Part shown: piece after piece, positions 55,483 to 64,000 of the stretch | Layout of the letters: the number at the start of each line of letters is the position of its first letter | Position numbering within the stretch: the first letter of the stretch is position 1 | Assembly: GCA_033807695.1 (NCBI GenBank) | Contig: CM066311.1 | Coordinates: 1,922,001 to 1,986,000, forward strand | Length of the DNA: 64,000 nt | Reading direction: 5' to 3' | DNA from: Daedaleopsis sinensis | Taxonomy: Eukaryota; Basidiomycota; Agaricomycetes; Polyporales; Polyporaceae | Notes under the pieces: model-generated | The model's input: only the letters and a program-made list of their open reading frames with translations | The model's database searches: none | Told to the model about the DNA's origin: nothing | Made by a program: the position numbers and the translations under genes

Positions 55483-56075
55483 TTTCTACGCAGTCGGGAA
55501 AGGCGCATCAGCGTTGCGTCCTGGCAGGGTCATCCATCCGCCCAAGGACCAATCCACCGCCGAATTCAATCGTTTGATCGACAAAAAGACCTCCAACGGG
55601 GAGCTCGAGAACAGCAGAATCCAGCAGGAATGGTCTTGGGGCGGGCAGCAGCGTGAACTTACCTTGAGGGAGGCGGGAGTTGAGGGCGTATACGAGGCGG
55701 CCTTGCTCGATACTGGATTCTCGGGCGGTGGCTGCGAGTTTGTCTATGTTTGGACTCTTAGACGCTGTGCAGACTATTTTCGCAAGTTTGGGCAATTCAG
55801 ACGCCCGTGTCTTGAGGTTGCTCGCTCACGTCGCAGGGTGACAATTTGCTGGTGAGTCTCCGTTCCAGTCAGACCTTGGATGATGCTGGCTCTAGAAGCC
55901 TACTATTTATTGTCGATGATCAACCCGTGATAGCAAACTGTGTCCTGACTCCTCTTACCACAATTTCCTTCCACGAAACTGCCACTAACGAATATGGTTT
56001 TTTAGGCACGACTTCCACCTCTGTCGGCTGCACGCTTCCCACAAGTCAAGTTACCCCTGTCTGTAGATACGCGTC
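55483..56075. other. Divergent intergenic region of uL15 and RPB11
   Basis: 593 bp separate the two start codons. Open frames here (for example minus 55795-55508) lack recognisable motifs. This is the presumed promoter region for both housekeeping genes. Confidence 0.5.
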
Positions 56076-56660
56076 ATGAACGCACCTAATAGATATGAGC
56101 TCTATGTCCTCGAGGATGGAGAACGACCGTGCGTCATCCTTGCATGAACCTCGTCAGATTTGCGAAGTCGAGCTTATGTCAATGGGCACAGAGTCGAAGT
56201 CTCAGAAGACACTAAGATCCCTAATGCTGCCACGATAAAGATAGTGAAGCAGGATCACACACTTGCCAACCTCCTCCGCGCGTACGTCCCTCTCTCCTCT
56301 CCTCTCCTCTCGTCGTCCTGGAATCACAAGTGTCCTCCCATCCGTCTCAATGATGGCGCCAACCCTCCCCTAAACAGACAACTCCTCACGATGCCGACCG
56401 TGCTCTTCGCGGGGTACAAGGTCCCGCACCCGCTGCACCCGTACTTCCTGCTCAAGATCCAGACGGACGGGTCGGTGACGCCTGCGGCGGTGCTCGAGAA
56501 GGCATGCACGGACCTCATCGGCATGGTCGCGACGCTCGAGAGCAAGTTCAAGCGCGAGTTTACGATGAACAACGTGCAGGACGGTGTCCAGGAGGACGCA
56601 TATGGCGTACAGACCACCGGGGGGCAGTGGGAGGGCGCGGGCACCTACATGGATATTTGA
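56076..56660 (+). CDS. RPB11: RNA polymerase II subunit RPB11
   Basis: Exons are 56076-56128, 56192-56281 and 56378-56660, giving 141 residues. The product starts MNAPNRYELYVLEDGERP, followed by EDTKIPNAATIKIVKQDHTL. It carries the alpha-like dimerisation motif (DHTLANLLRAQL...VLFAGYKVPHPLHPYF) and a long C-terminal helix (VLEKACTDLIGMVATLE). It pairs with RPB3 in the assembly platform of nuclear RNA polymerase II, equivalent to the bacterial alpha dimer. The last 25 residues (after FKREF) are a fungal extension. Confidence 0.95.
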
Positions 56661-57282
56661 GGTTTGCCGAGTCCACGCGCACTAGTGGGCACAAGTGCGA
56701 CTTTGTATCATATCGAGCTCTTAATGCATGTATTCTAGTCAATCCCGCAATGCTTTGCCTCGTCACTATTAAGACCTCAGCACCTGGCATGGTGGTTGTG
56801 TAGCCTTGATTCTAATGGCGTACATCGGTTGAGCCCGTATCTTTGTGAATGTTATGAATCAAGTAATGCGTAGTACCTGCGCCTTACATAGCCTAACCTA
56901 CTAGACCACGGACGTGTACCACACGACGTAGCTTATAGTACCAATCGCATCTCGGACACACCGCTATGATATCAAACGCCGACCCCAGATTCTCGCAGCG
57001 GTCCGGCTCCCCGTCTCTTGTTTTCCTACCACCAGTGGCCCACCAGATAACTCACGCTCCTTTAGCCCGACAACGCTACTATCGTACTAGCCTATAACGG
57101 CGCAGTGCTCGATATTGGTCTACAACTTTCACACTGATACCTGGCAATTGCGCGCGCACCTCAGCCGACACCTGGCCTCTGCCTGGCCTACAACCACCTT
57201 TACTTCACCGGCCGGAGCACTGCACTATCATTGACCTACGAGGACCGAACATCATAATCCGTGCTTATAGATCGTGATACAA
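56661..57282. other. Intergenic, nothing recognised
   Basis: This is the 3' flank of RPB11 and the upstream region of the SNARE gene. No exon or RNA gene is seen. Confidence 0.5.
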
Positions 57283-58342
57283 ATGTCGACGGATCCGTAT
57301 CATGCCGTGCAGCAGGAGATTCAAGGGTCGCTGCAGACCGCCGCGACATTGCGCGCCTCGTTCCTCCGCATCCGCAGCACGGCTCGGGAGGACAGCGAGG
57401 AGCTCGTGTGGGCTCGGAACGAGGTGCGTCTCGCGCCTTACAGTGGTTTGACTCTCTCGGAGTGCTGATATGCTTTCGCAATAGCTGAAAGCCACACTCG
57501 CGGCGCTCGAGGCGGATTTGGAGGATCTGGAGGAGAGCGTGAAGTGAGTGGGCAGTGGGCACATCTCGACGCGCGTTCCGCGTCCCCAACAACTAACGTG
57601 TACCCTGTGCGCACAGTGTTGTGGAGTCTACTGGGGCAAGACTATTTGGGTTGGAGGATGCGGAGGTCATCGAGCGGAGGCGGTACGTAGGCCATGTCCG
57701 TCGTGAGATCGAGGTATGTGTCACCTCTCGGTGTGTCTCGCCTTCCTCTTGTCATCATTCTACCTGAACTTGCTCAAGATGTCGACCTGTGGGATCATAG
57801 AGCATACGCGCGGAAGTGGAGGGTGGCCGCCGCTCAAGACCGACTTCCATGCTCGGGCCCTCGGGACGCGGGATAGAGGAGCCCGCCGCTCCTGGGCCTG
57901 AACACGAAGACCCACAGGCAGAGTGGGCAAGGCAGGAACAGGAGCTGATGATTCGGCAGCAAGACGAGACTATTGACACCATCGCGGGGACGCTGAATAC
58001 GATCCACGAGCAAGCTGGCCTGATGGGCCGCGAGATCGGAGAGCATAACGAGTCAGTCGCTGCACTATACTCTCCTGCTGTTCTAGGGAACTGATAGCAT
58101 GGGCTTTGCTCAGAATGCTTGTTGACCTGGAGCGCGGGGTCGACCATTCGGAAGCGAAGCTCAGCACGGCCATGCGCAAAATGCGCACGTTCATCCGACA
58201 GACCGAGGGTGAGGCTTTCCTGCGCACTTCATGCAGATCCTGACGCCTATAAACCGCCCATGCAGAGACGAAGTCCGGCTGGTGCATCGTCATCCTCATC
58301 ATTATTCTCATGGCGCTGCTCCTGGCCGTGATCCTTGTATGA
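57283..58342 (+). CDS. TLG1: Tlg1/syntaxin-6-type Qc-SNARE
   Basis: Exons are 57283-57423, 57485-57543, 57617-57713, 57801-58051, 58114-58208 and 58266-58342, giving 239 residues. An N-terminal syntaxin-6-like helical domain (DPYHAVQQEIQ, then ERRRYVGHVRREIE) is followed by an acidic linker. The SNARE helix starts ELMIRQQDETIDTIAGTL and runs into LVDLERGVDHSEAKLSTAMR. A C-terminal membrane anchor (WCIVILIIILMALLLAVILV) follows. It is a tail-anchored protein expected in the trans-Golgi/endosome fusing retrograde vesicles. In my alignment the position normally occupied by the zero-layer Gln is His (EIGEHNEML). Confidence 0.9.
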
Positions 58343-58785
58343 CGACCGAGGGTTGCAGCCTGAGGTACTGGTATACTGTACTGATCACTTAATTTATACG
58401 GAACACTCTTTGGGACACTGCAGTAAATGTACATCTGACCTCACACTACTTACAGCTTTGCAAACGATATAAGACCGCCCTGCGCTGCGCAGATGCATCT
58501 CGCTGGTTTGTCCTGGCTCTGCACCTCTGTTCCGAGTTCGGCCCTCACGTGGTTATTCGGTCGCGTTGTTTGTGTGATGTTTGTCCCGCCGCCAGCGGCC
58601 TGAAAGAGGACGCGGCCGACGGTTGTTGGCTTTTCTCTCTACACTCGCTCGGACGTTGCTGGTCGACGACAACGCCGGAGGACAACACAAGCCTAACACA
58701 TCTATCTCAACATCGGATACACTCCCACTAACCTACTACCCTGTTTCATTCTCTAGTCACCCACATCTCTAACACACCTCTCAAC
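58343..58785. other. Intergenic, kinase promoter and leader
   Basis: 443 bp between the SNARE stop and the kinase start. A CACAC/ACTACC-rich leader-like stretch precedes the ATG at 58786. Nothing else is recognised. Confidence 0.45.
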
Positions 58786-61717
58786 ATGTCCGCCGCCATG
58801 AACGACCCTCCTCGCGCCCCGCCGGTCAAGTACGCGACCCCTCTTGGAACTCGCTGGGCGAAGGAAAAGGCTGCAGCGGGCACAGACGCGTTCGAATACC
58901 CGGACGACGCCAAGTACGTTGGCCCGTGGATGCTGGGCGAGTGCGTCGGGAAGGGTGCCAGCGGCCGCGTCAAGATTGCGCGTCACCGTCGCACCGGCCA
59001 GCTCGCTGCGGTCAAGATTCTTCCCCTGCAGCCCTTCCTGTCCTCCCGCACGAACACAACCAACGCCCAGGCCAAGGCGGAGAAGCAGCGCCTCGGCATC
59101 GACCGGGAGATCATCATGATGAAGCTCATGAACCACCCGAACATCATGCGCATATATGATGTCTACGAGGGCGACAAGGAGCTCTACCTCATCCTCGAGT
59201 ACGTCGAGGGCGGCGAGCTCTTCGACTTCCTCGTCAACCGCGGCCGGCTCCCTCCCGCCGAGGCCCTGGCGTACTTCAAGCAGATCGTCTATGGGCTCAA
59301 CTATGCGCACACTTTCTCCATCATCCACCGGGATCTCAAGCCTGAGAACATCCTCATCCATTCGCTGAACCCGCCGCTCGTCAAGATCGCTGACTGGGGC
59401 ATGGCTGCTTTCGCCCCGCCGACACTCCAACTGGAGACCAGCTGCGGCAGCCCTCACTACGCTAGCCCGGAGATCGTGAACGGACACAAGTACTGCGGGA
59501 CTGCTACCGACATCTGGAGCTGTGGCGTCATCTTGTATGCTCTGCTGACTGGACGCCTGCCCTTTGACGACAAGAATGTCCGCACTTTGCTCACGAAGGT
59601 CAAGGTCGGCAAGTACGACATGCCGAGCTACGTCGACCCCTTGGCGAAGGACTTGTTGACTCGGATGTTGGTCGTTGACGTCAACCAGCGTATTTCCGTG
59701 AGTGTTGACTAGATCTATGCTATCTCTTTCGCTAATGTACGTCCTTTAGATGGCCCAAATCCTCACTCATCCTTGGCTTGAAGGCGCCACTCCAGGCATC
59801 ACGTATGTTCCTGCGCCTTCTGTTTCTGAGCTGGCTAGGCCCTTGCCTTCTGCACTACACATCGATCGTGACTTGTTCGAGTCTCTCTGCGTCATCTGGG
59901 GTCGACATGCCGACATTGACGGCATCCGTGCCGATCTTCTGAGCCCCGCTGGTCATGGTACTCTCGCCAAGGTGTTCTACTTCCTTCTCCAGAAGCATCG
60001 TGAACAGGCTATGGGCGAGCACGGCATCCTCATGGATATCGATCAGCTCCTAAACACGGAAGGCAAGGTCATCACGAAGCAGTATGCCGCCCCCCGGTCC
60101 AAGTTCGGCCGTCACTCTCTGGACCTCACTGGCGCGGTGGCAGCCATGCCTCCTCCTCCTCAATACCTGCGCTCGGAACGTGCTGCCCCTCTGCCTCCGT
60201 CTCGCTCCGCGTCGCCTCAGCCGCCTAATCTTATGATCAACACCGTTGTGCCGACGGAGCGTGCGCCTTCTCGTCCTCATCCACCATCCCCGGTGGGGCC
60301 GCGACCTCTCAAGCCGCGCCCGCAGAGGAATACTGTTGCGCTCTCGAACCCTCCGTCTTTCGTTCCGAACCCGGATCTCACTCGCGTACGCTCTCAAACT
60401 GTTGGTGGTCCTTTGCAGGCACTCCAGGAGGTCCCAGTGGCATTCAATCATGGGCGACCAGCGTCTTCGGCGACAACGCGTAAGAATTCAAGCTTAGACG
60501 CCGCGATGTTGCACCGTCAAATGATGAAGAGTGCTACCAACCCTGGCCCAATTCAGAGTACGCAACATGCGCGCGCCGACGCTGGACGGATCCTCGCACC
60601 GGTTCAGGCCTTTACTCCTATTGCGCCTATGCTGCCTATTCCGCAAATCACCGACGAAGACTTCCAACGGGCTGCAAGGGACTTCATGGAGCCCACGCCT
60701 CGGTGCGCCGCTGACAGTACGCATCCTTACGCGAATGCTCCCGCGTCACAAACCGCCGTTCCTTGGCCCACCGTTCAGTCTGGGCCTGCGCAGCCCGTGC
60801 GCCCACCGAGAGCGGAACCTCGTGCGTCTACCGATGGTCGTCAATGGTCAATGTCGGAGTACCGATTCGACGCTGGTGCGCGCAAGGCTGCGGGCTGCGA
60901 GGACAAAGAGAACAAGTCCGTCTCTGTCTCGCGCACTTCGCACCACGAGTCTGCTTGCAACAGCGGGGGGCTCGGCTTCGGCCAGTCCGTTCCGATGTCG
61001 AGGGAAACCGGAAACATGATGTACTTCCAGGAGTCGGTAAACGGACAGCCGCTGAAAAAGGACAAGAAAACCAGACGTAAGTCCTTGTCGTTCATGCAGT
61101 ACCTCGATGCCTGATTTCGACATATATTTCCAGCGCCTCCTCTCGATTTCCATGGTGTTCCTCTTCTCCAGAAACGCTCTACGTTCTCGGTCGGGTCTCC
61201 GCACATCAGCTCCCCGCCCATCTCGGGTATGTCGCCCGCGGTCGGTGAATCCAAGGGCTGGTTCTCGAACCTCTTCCACTGGAAGGTGCAGTCCGTCGTG
61301 CTGTACTCGCTGCTCGACCTCCCCGCGACGCGCGCGGAGAGCACGCGGCTGCTCGAGCTGTTCGGCGCGTCCATCGCGCTTGAGGAGCGCGGCAACTTCA
61401 GCGTGCTGCTGTGCCGCCTGGATGACGTCTACGACGGCGCGGCGCTCGTGCAGAAGCAGGTCCGCTTCCGCGTCGAGTTCTCCTCCGTCCACGGCCATGC
61501 GCACGTCCAGCAGCACGGCCCGGGCCAAGGGGCAAGGAACAGCATGAGTGCGGTCGGGTACGAGACTGCGATCGGGATGGCGCTGGAGAAGGGCTCGGTG
61601 ACGACGTTCAAGAGCGTGTGCGCGCGGTTCAGGACCGAGTGGCGGTTCGATGCGCTCGTGTCCCCGGCTGTGGCGCATACTCCGGGCATCCAGCAGCAGT
61701 TGACGTTCATGGTCTGA
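58786..61717 (+). CDS. Gin4/Hsl1/Nim1-class Ser/Thr protein kinase
   Basis: Exons are 58786-59697, 59750-61076 and 61134-61717, giving 940 residues. The kinase domain (about 45-310) has a Gly loop (GECVGKGASGRVKIARH), the Lys in AAVKILP, HRDLKPENI, the CAMK-class activation segment ending CGSPHYASPEI, and the DIWSCGVILYALLTGRLPF motif. This is the pattern of the Nim1/Gin4/SAD subfamily, which couples septin or cortex assembly to mitotic entry by acting on Wee1. A Pro/Ser-rich middle follows. The C-terminal part (WFSNLFHWKVQSVVLYSLLD onward, with RFRVEFSSV) looks like a KA1-type membrane-binding domain. The usual DFG reads DWG here (KIADWGMA). Confidence 0.92.
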
Positions 61718-62296
61718 GTTTGAGGAGGGGCTGACTGGGATCGCGGAACGACGGCCGTTGCTGACACAGGCCGCCAGCGTGTTTCGCTGAGTAGAAGAGT
61801 CGGGCGGGTATGTAGATAGTCGATCGCGCCGGGCGCGTAGATACACATTCCTATTTAACCACATTCTTTGGGCTCTAATATCTGTACCGTATACTATAGA
61901 GTGTGGCGTCTAGATTTCGTGAGGATTATAATCAGGAGCACGTTGTGAGGTGGAGATGGAGAAGGACAAGTCACTATAGGTCAGTGCGAGATGCTGAAGT
62001 TCATCAACATGCCAGCGCCGCGCCTTTGTCGGAATTACGACAGCAAAGGCAAGCTGTCATCGATGGTCGACAATAATGGTAGACCACTCGGAATCTCGGA
62101 TGCTATCTCTGGGTCGACGTGGGACACTGGCAGAAGTTCGTGGACTGAAAGGCGTGTTGTTCCGAGTTGGCCTCTCTTGAACTCAAAAGTAAGCACTGTT
62201 GAATAATACCGTTAACTTGAGCACGGCGACCGCCGTAGAGCGTTACGATCATTAGAAAAAAGCCCGCTTGGAACGCATCACCGCAATTTCTGATAA
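61718..62296. other. Intergenic, nothing recognised
   Basis: This is the 3' flank of the kinase gene. No gene or RNA is seen. Confidence 0.5.
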
Positions 62297-62760
62297 GGGG
62301 TGCTCAATTCTGTTCGTTCGCTGCTGTTCGTTCGGAGGTGTTCGTCGGCTACGTGGAGTGGCGCTTTGATGCGAGGGGAGGTGTGCGAGCCGAGGAGGTA
62401 TTCCGAGACCTAACCCTAGCTAAACCCTACTACTCCTGGATATCCCTTCGTTGAGGCACTTAGGCAGGAGCCCTCCACATCCTCATCGAAGCTCATGAAA
62501 ACCTACACAATGATCTTATGAGCACACTGCATTACGATCACAAATTTTGGGGCCAGAGTGAGGTCGCAAACAAGTCAGATAGCGCAGACCTTGACGTTAC
62601 ATAAGCTTCCAGTTACCAAACCGTGGACGACAATTTGGTATTTGCCCCGGAGGGGCTCGAGAAATGGCTTGACATCGGCAGAGGTGCACATCATCCATCA
62701 GCTTGTAGCCGACGAACACCTCCGAACGAACAGCAGCGAACGAACAGAATTGAGCACCCC
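62297..62760. repeat. 464-bp palindromic element with perfect 56-bp inverted ends
   Basis: Positions 62297-62352 are the exact reverse complement of 62705-62760. The arms contain the internal direct repeat GTTCGTTCG. The centre (about 350 bp) has no ORF. It contains a CCTAACCCTAGCTAAACCCT stretch that resembles telomeric repeat. The structure is that of a miniature inverted-repeat or foldback element; perfect arms suggest recent insertion or gene conversion. Confidence 0.85.
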
Positions 62761-63252
62761 TATAGCTGCGCCGGAGTTAGGCCCAAGTTTCGCGACTAGG
62801 CTGGATTCCCGACGCTTCACACTTGCAGTCCTCGAATATCGGAAACTTATATCGTATATAATCCTTGCGAGCAGCCGCTAATTAGATTGCTCGAAAGCAT
62901 TATGGAGACAACAGAGAGAATGCATCTAGTGACTGGATTGTGGGAATTGGAGTGGAGTGGGATGGATGCTGTGAGTGAGGGGGACCTAAGATATCTAAAG
63001 GATTGCCGAGAGGCTATACGCTATACGATACAGTGATGGGGCCCTGACTACCGCGGGTGCGGTACGAAGCCCGGAGCCCGAAGCGAGGTGTAGCAAGAAA
63101 GCACGACATAACAGCGATAACATGATGGGAGAATATGCGGAATGCGCCAAGAACGAACAAGGAATGGGAATGTTGGCACTTGCCACTGGAGCCACTGGCG
63201 GAGGCCGAGGCCGGGGCGCGTCCGTCTCGAACTTGACCCGAGCGATGTCCGT
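62761..63252. other. Intergenic, 3' flank of DUF6593 gene
   Basis: No supportable gene. An open frame at 62558-62881 overlaps the palindrome and has no motif. Confidence 0.45.
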
Positions 63253-63966
63253 CTAATCTATGCTGGAGCCGCAGCTGAGCATGACGGTCGCGACGAGGGC
63301 CGGCTCTAGGAGGCCCAGCTGCATCGCTTCTTGAGTCATCTCGAGGACAACGGTGTTCGGAATCCGAGTGATGCGGGCCAGGATGCGGGGCGCGCTCGAG
63401 TTGACCTTGTACATCTGTGTACAGCAAGATCGACCGCGAGTCAGTGCTCTGCTCGACGTGCGGGATGTTGTACGTACACAGATAAATCCTTGCATCGGCG
63501 CCCAGGCGTACTGCACGCCCCGGACCTCCATGATCCTCCGGCTGCAGCAGAGGGAGTCAGCACATATGTCGGGTCGGCCCCGTTGAATGCGGCGCGGAGA
63601 AAAATCCTACCTCTGGTCTGCCGATAGTTTAAGCCAGTCACGGACGCGCTGCTGTGCGGCGACGCCCCGGATCTCGACCGACGCGTGTGGCTGCCACTGG
63701 ACCATCGCGACGTTCCTGTTCTCGTTGTCCTTGAATATCGTGCAGGCGGGCGCGGTCGACTCGGTCACGACGCGGTAGATCGTGCGCTGCTGCGGGCCGA
63801 TGACCGTCGAGTTCAGGATCGTCGTCTTGAAGTTCGTGAACGTGAACGTGACGCTGTCGGCCGGCGCGGCGACCGCAGCCGTCGAGGTCGTCACGGACGG
63901 GAGGGCCCCGAATATCGAGGGTGCGGAGCTGCCCTGCTGCCACTGGCCTTGTCCGTAGGGATTCAT
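63253..63966 (-). CDS. DUF6593 domain protein
   Basis: Exons on the complement are 63966-63611, 63541-63478 and 63414-63253, giving 193 residues. An N-terminal Gly/Gln/Ser stretch (MNPYGQGQWQQGSS) precedes the DUF6593 fold. Visible motifs are VTFTFTNFKTTILNSTVIGP, YRVVTES, NVAMVQWQPHASVEIRG, VQYAWAPMQGFIC and EPALVATVMLSCG at the C-terminus. These match a large basidiomycete family of small beta-rich soluble proteins with no known activity, which resembles tubby or scramblase-like folds only at the level of speculation. There is no signal peptide or membrane helix. Seven further members would be normal elsewhere in such a genome; only one is present in this window. Confidence 0.85.
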
Positions 63967-64000
63967 TGTTGAAGGGGGAGTACGAGGGGTGGTTCCTAGA

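Noticed and set aside
1..64000. CRISPR array, rRNA genes or prokaryotic operons
   Set aside because: No regularly spaced repeats and no rRNA-like conserved sequence were seen; gene structure is eukaryotic throughout.

Overview
The window is nuclear DNA of a filamentous basidiomycete, most likely an Agaricomycete of the wood-decay type. The evidence is gene architecture (many introns of 50-75 bp with GT..AG ends and good phase agreement), GC-rich third positions, and families typical of that group: DUF6533 and DUF6593 proteins, a Plavaka-type DNA transposon carrying a DUF6532 gene, four cytochrome P450s and two aryl-alcohol-dehydrogenase-type aldo/keto reductases. No species is assigned.

Layout. 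1-2646 has no gene I can support. 2647-4867 encodes a secreted-start, single-pass membrane protein. 5.9-6.75 kb holds gene fragments. 6.95-8.5 kb (minus) is aldo/keto reductase copy 1. 9.26-12.7 kb (minus) is a FYVE-RING protein whose third intron is swollen to 1.7 kb by a tandem repeat. 13.04 kb (minus) is an initiator tRNA-Met. 13.8-16.3 kb is P450-1. 18.07-19.4 kb is an F-box protein, abutted by a decayed Helitron-type ORF. About 20.46-27.76 kb is a Plavaka-like element: transposase on minus, DUF6532 gene on plus, inverted subterminal GTAG repeats, and a palindromic tRNA-derived repeat nested in the transposase. 28.4-30.6 kb is aldo/keto reductase copy 2, an inverted duplicate of copy 1, next to a small unknown gene. 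31.75-33.95 kb (minus) is an Rsc8/Swi3-type chromatin remodelling subunit, divergent from a putative PPR-like protein (34.1-36.3 kb).

37.9-47.3 kb carries three P450s, two of them tandem paralogues with the same 14-exon structure. 48.05-50.8 kb is a DUF6533 membrane protein. 52.2-54.0 kb is an MGRN1-type RING ubiquitin ligase, enclosed with an upstream unknown ORF by a 65-bp inverted repeat pair. 54.8-61.7 kb is a housekeeping block: ribosomal protein uL15, RNA polymerase II subunit RPB11, a Tlg1/syntaxin-6-like SNARE and a Gin4/Hsl1-class kinase. The end holds a 464-bp palindromic repeat and a DUF6593 protein.

The P450s and the aldo/keto reductases could act on aromatic compounds, but no polyketide, peptide or terpene core enzyme is present, so I do not call a biosynthetic cluster. 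The most unusual material is repeat-derived: the nested inverted tRNA-head repeat in the transposase, the inverted gene duplication, the repeat-filled intron, and the intron-bearing initiator tRNA. Exon borders were placed by hand from splice sites and reading phase; most sums come out in frame, but single borders could be off by a base or by an alternative site.
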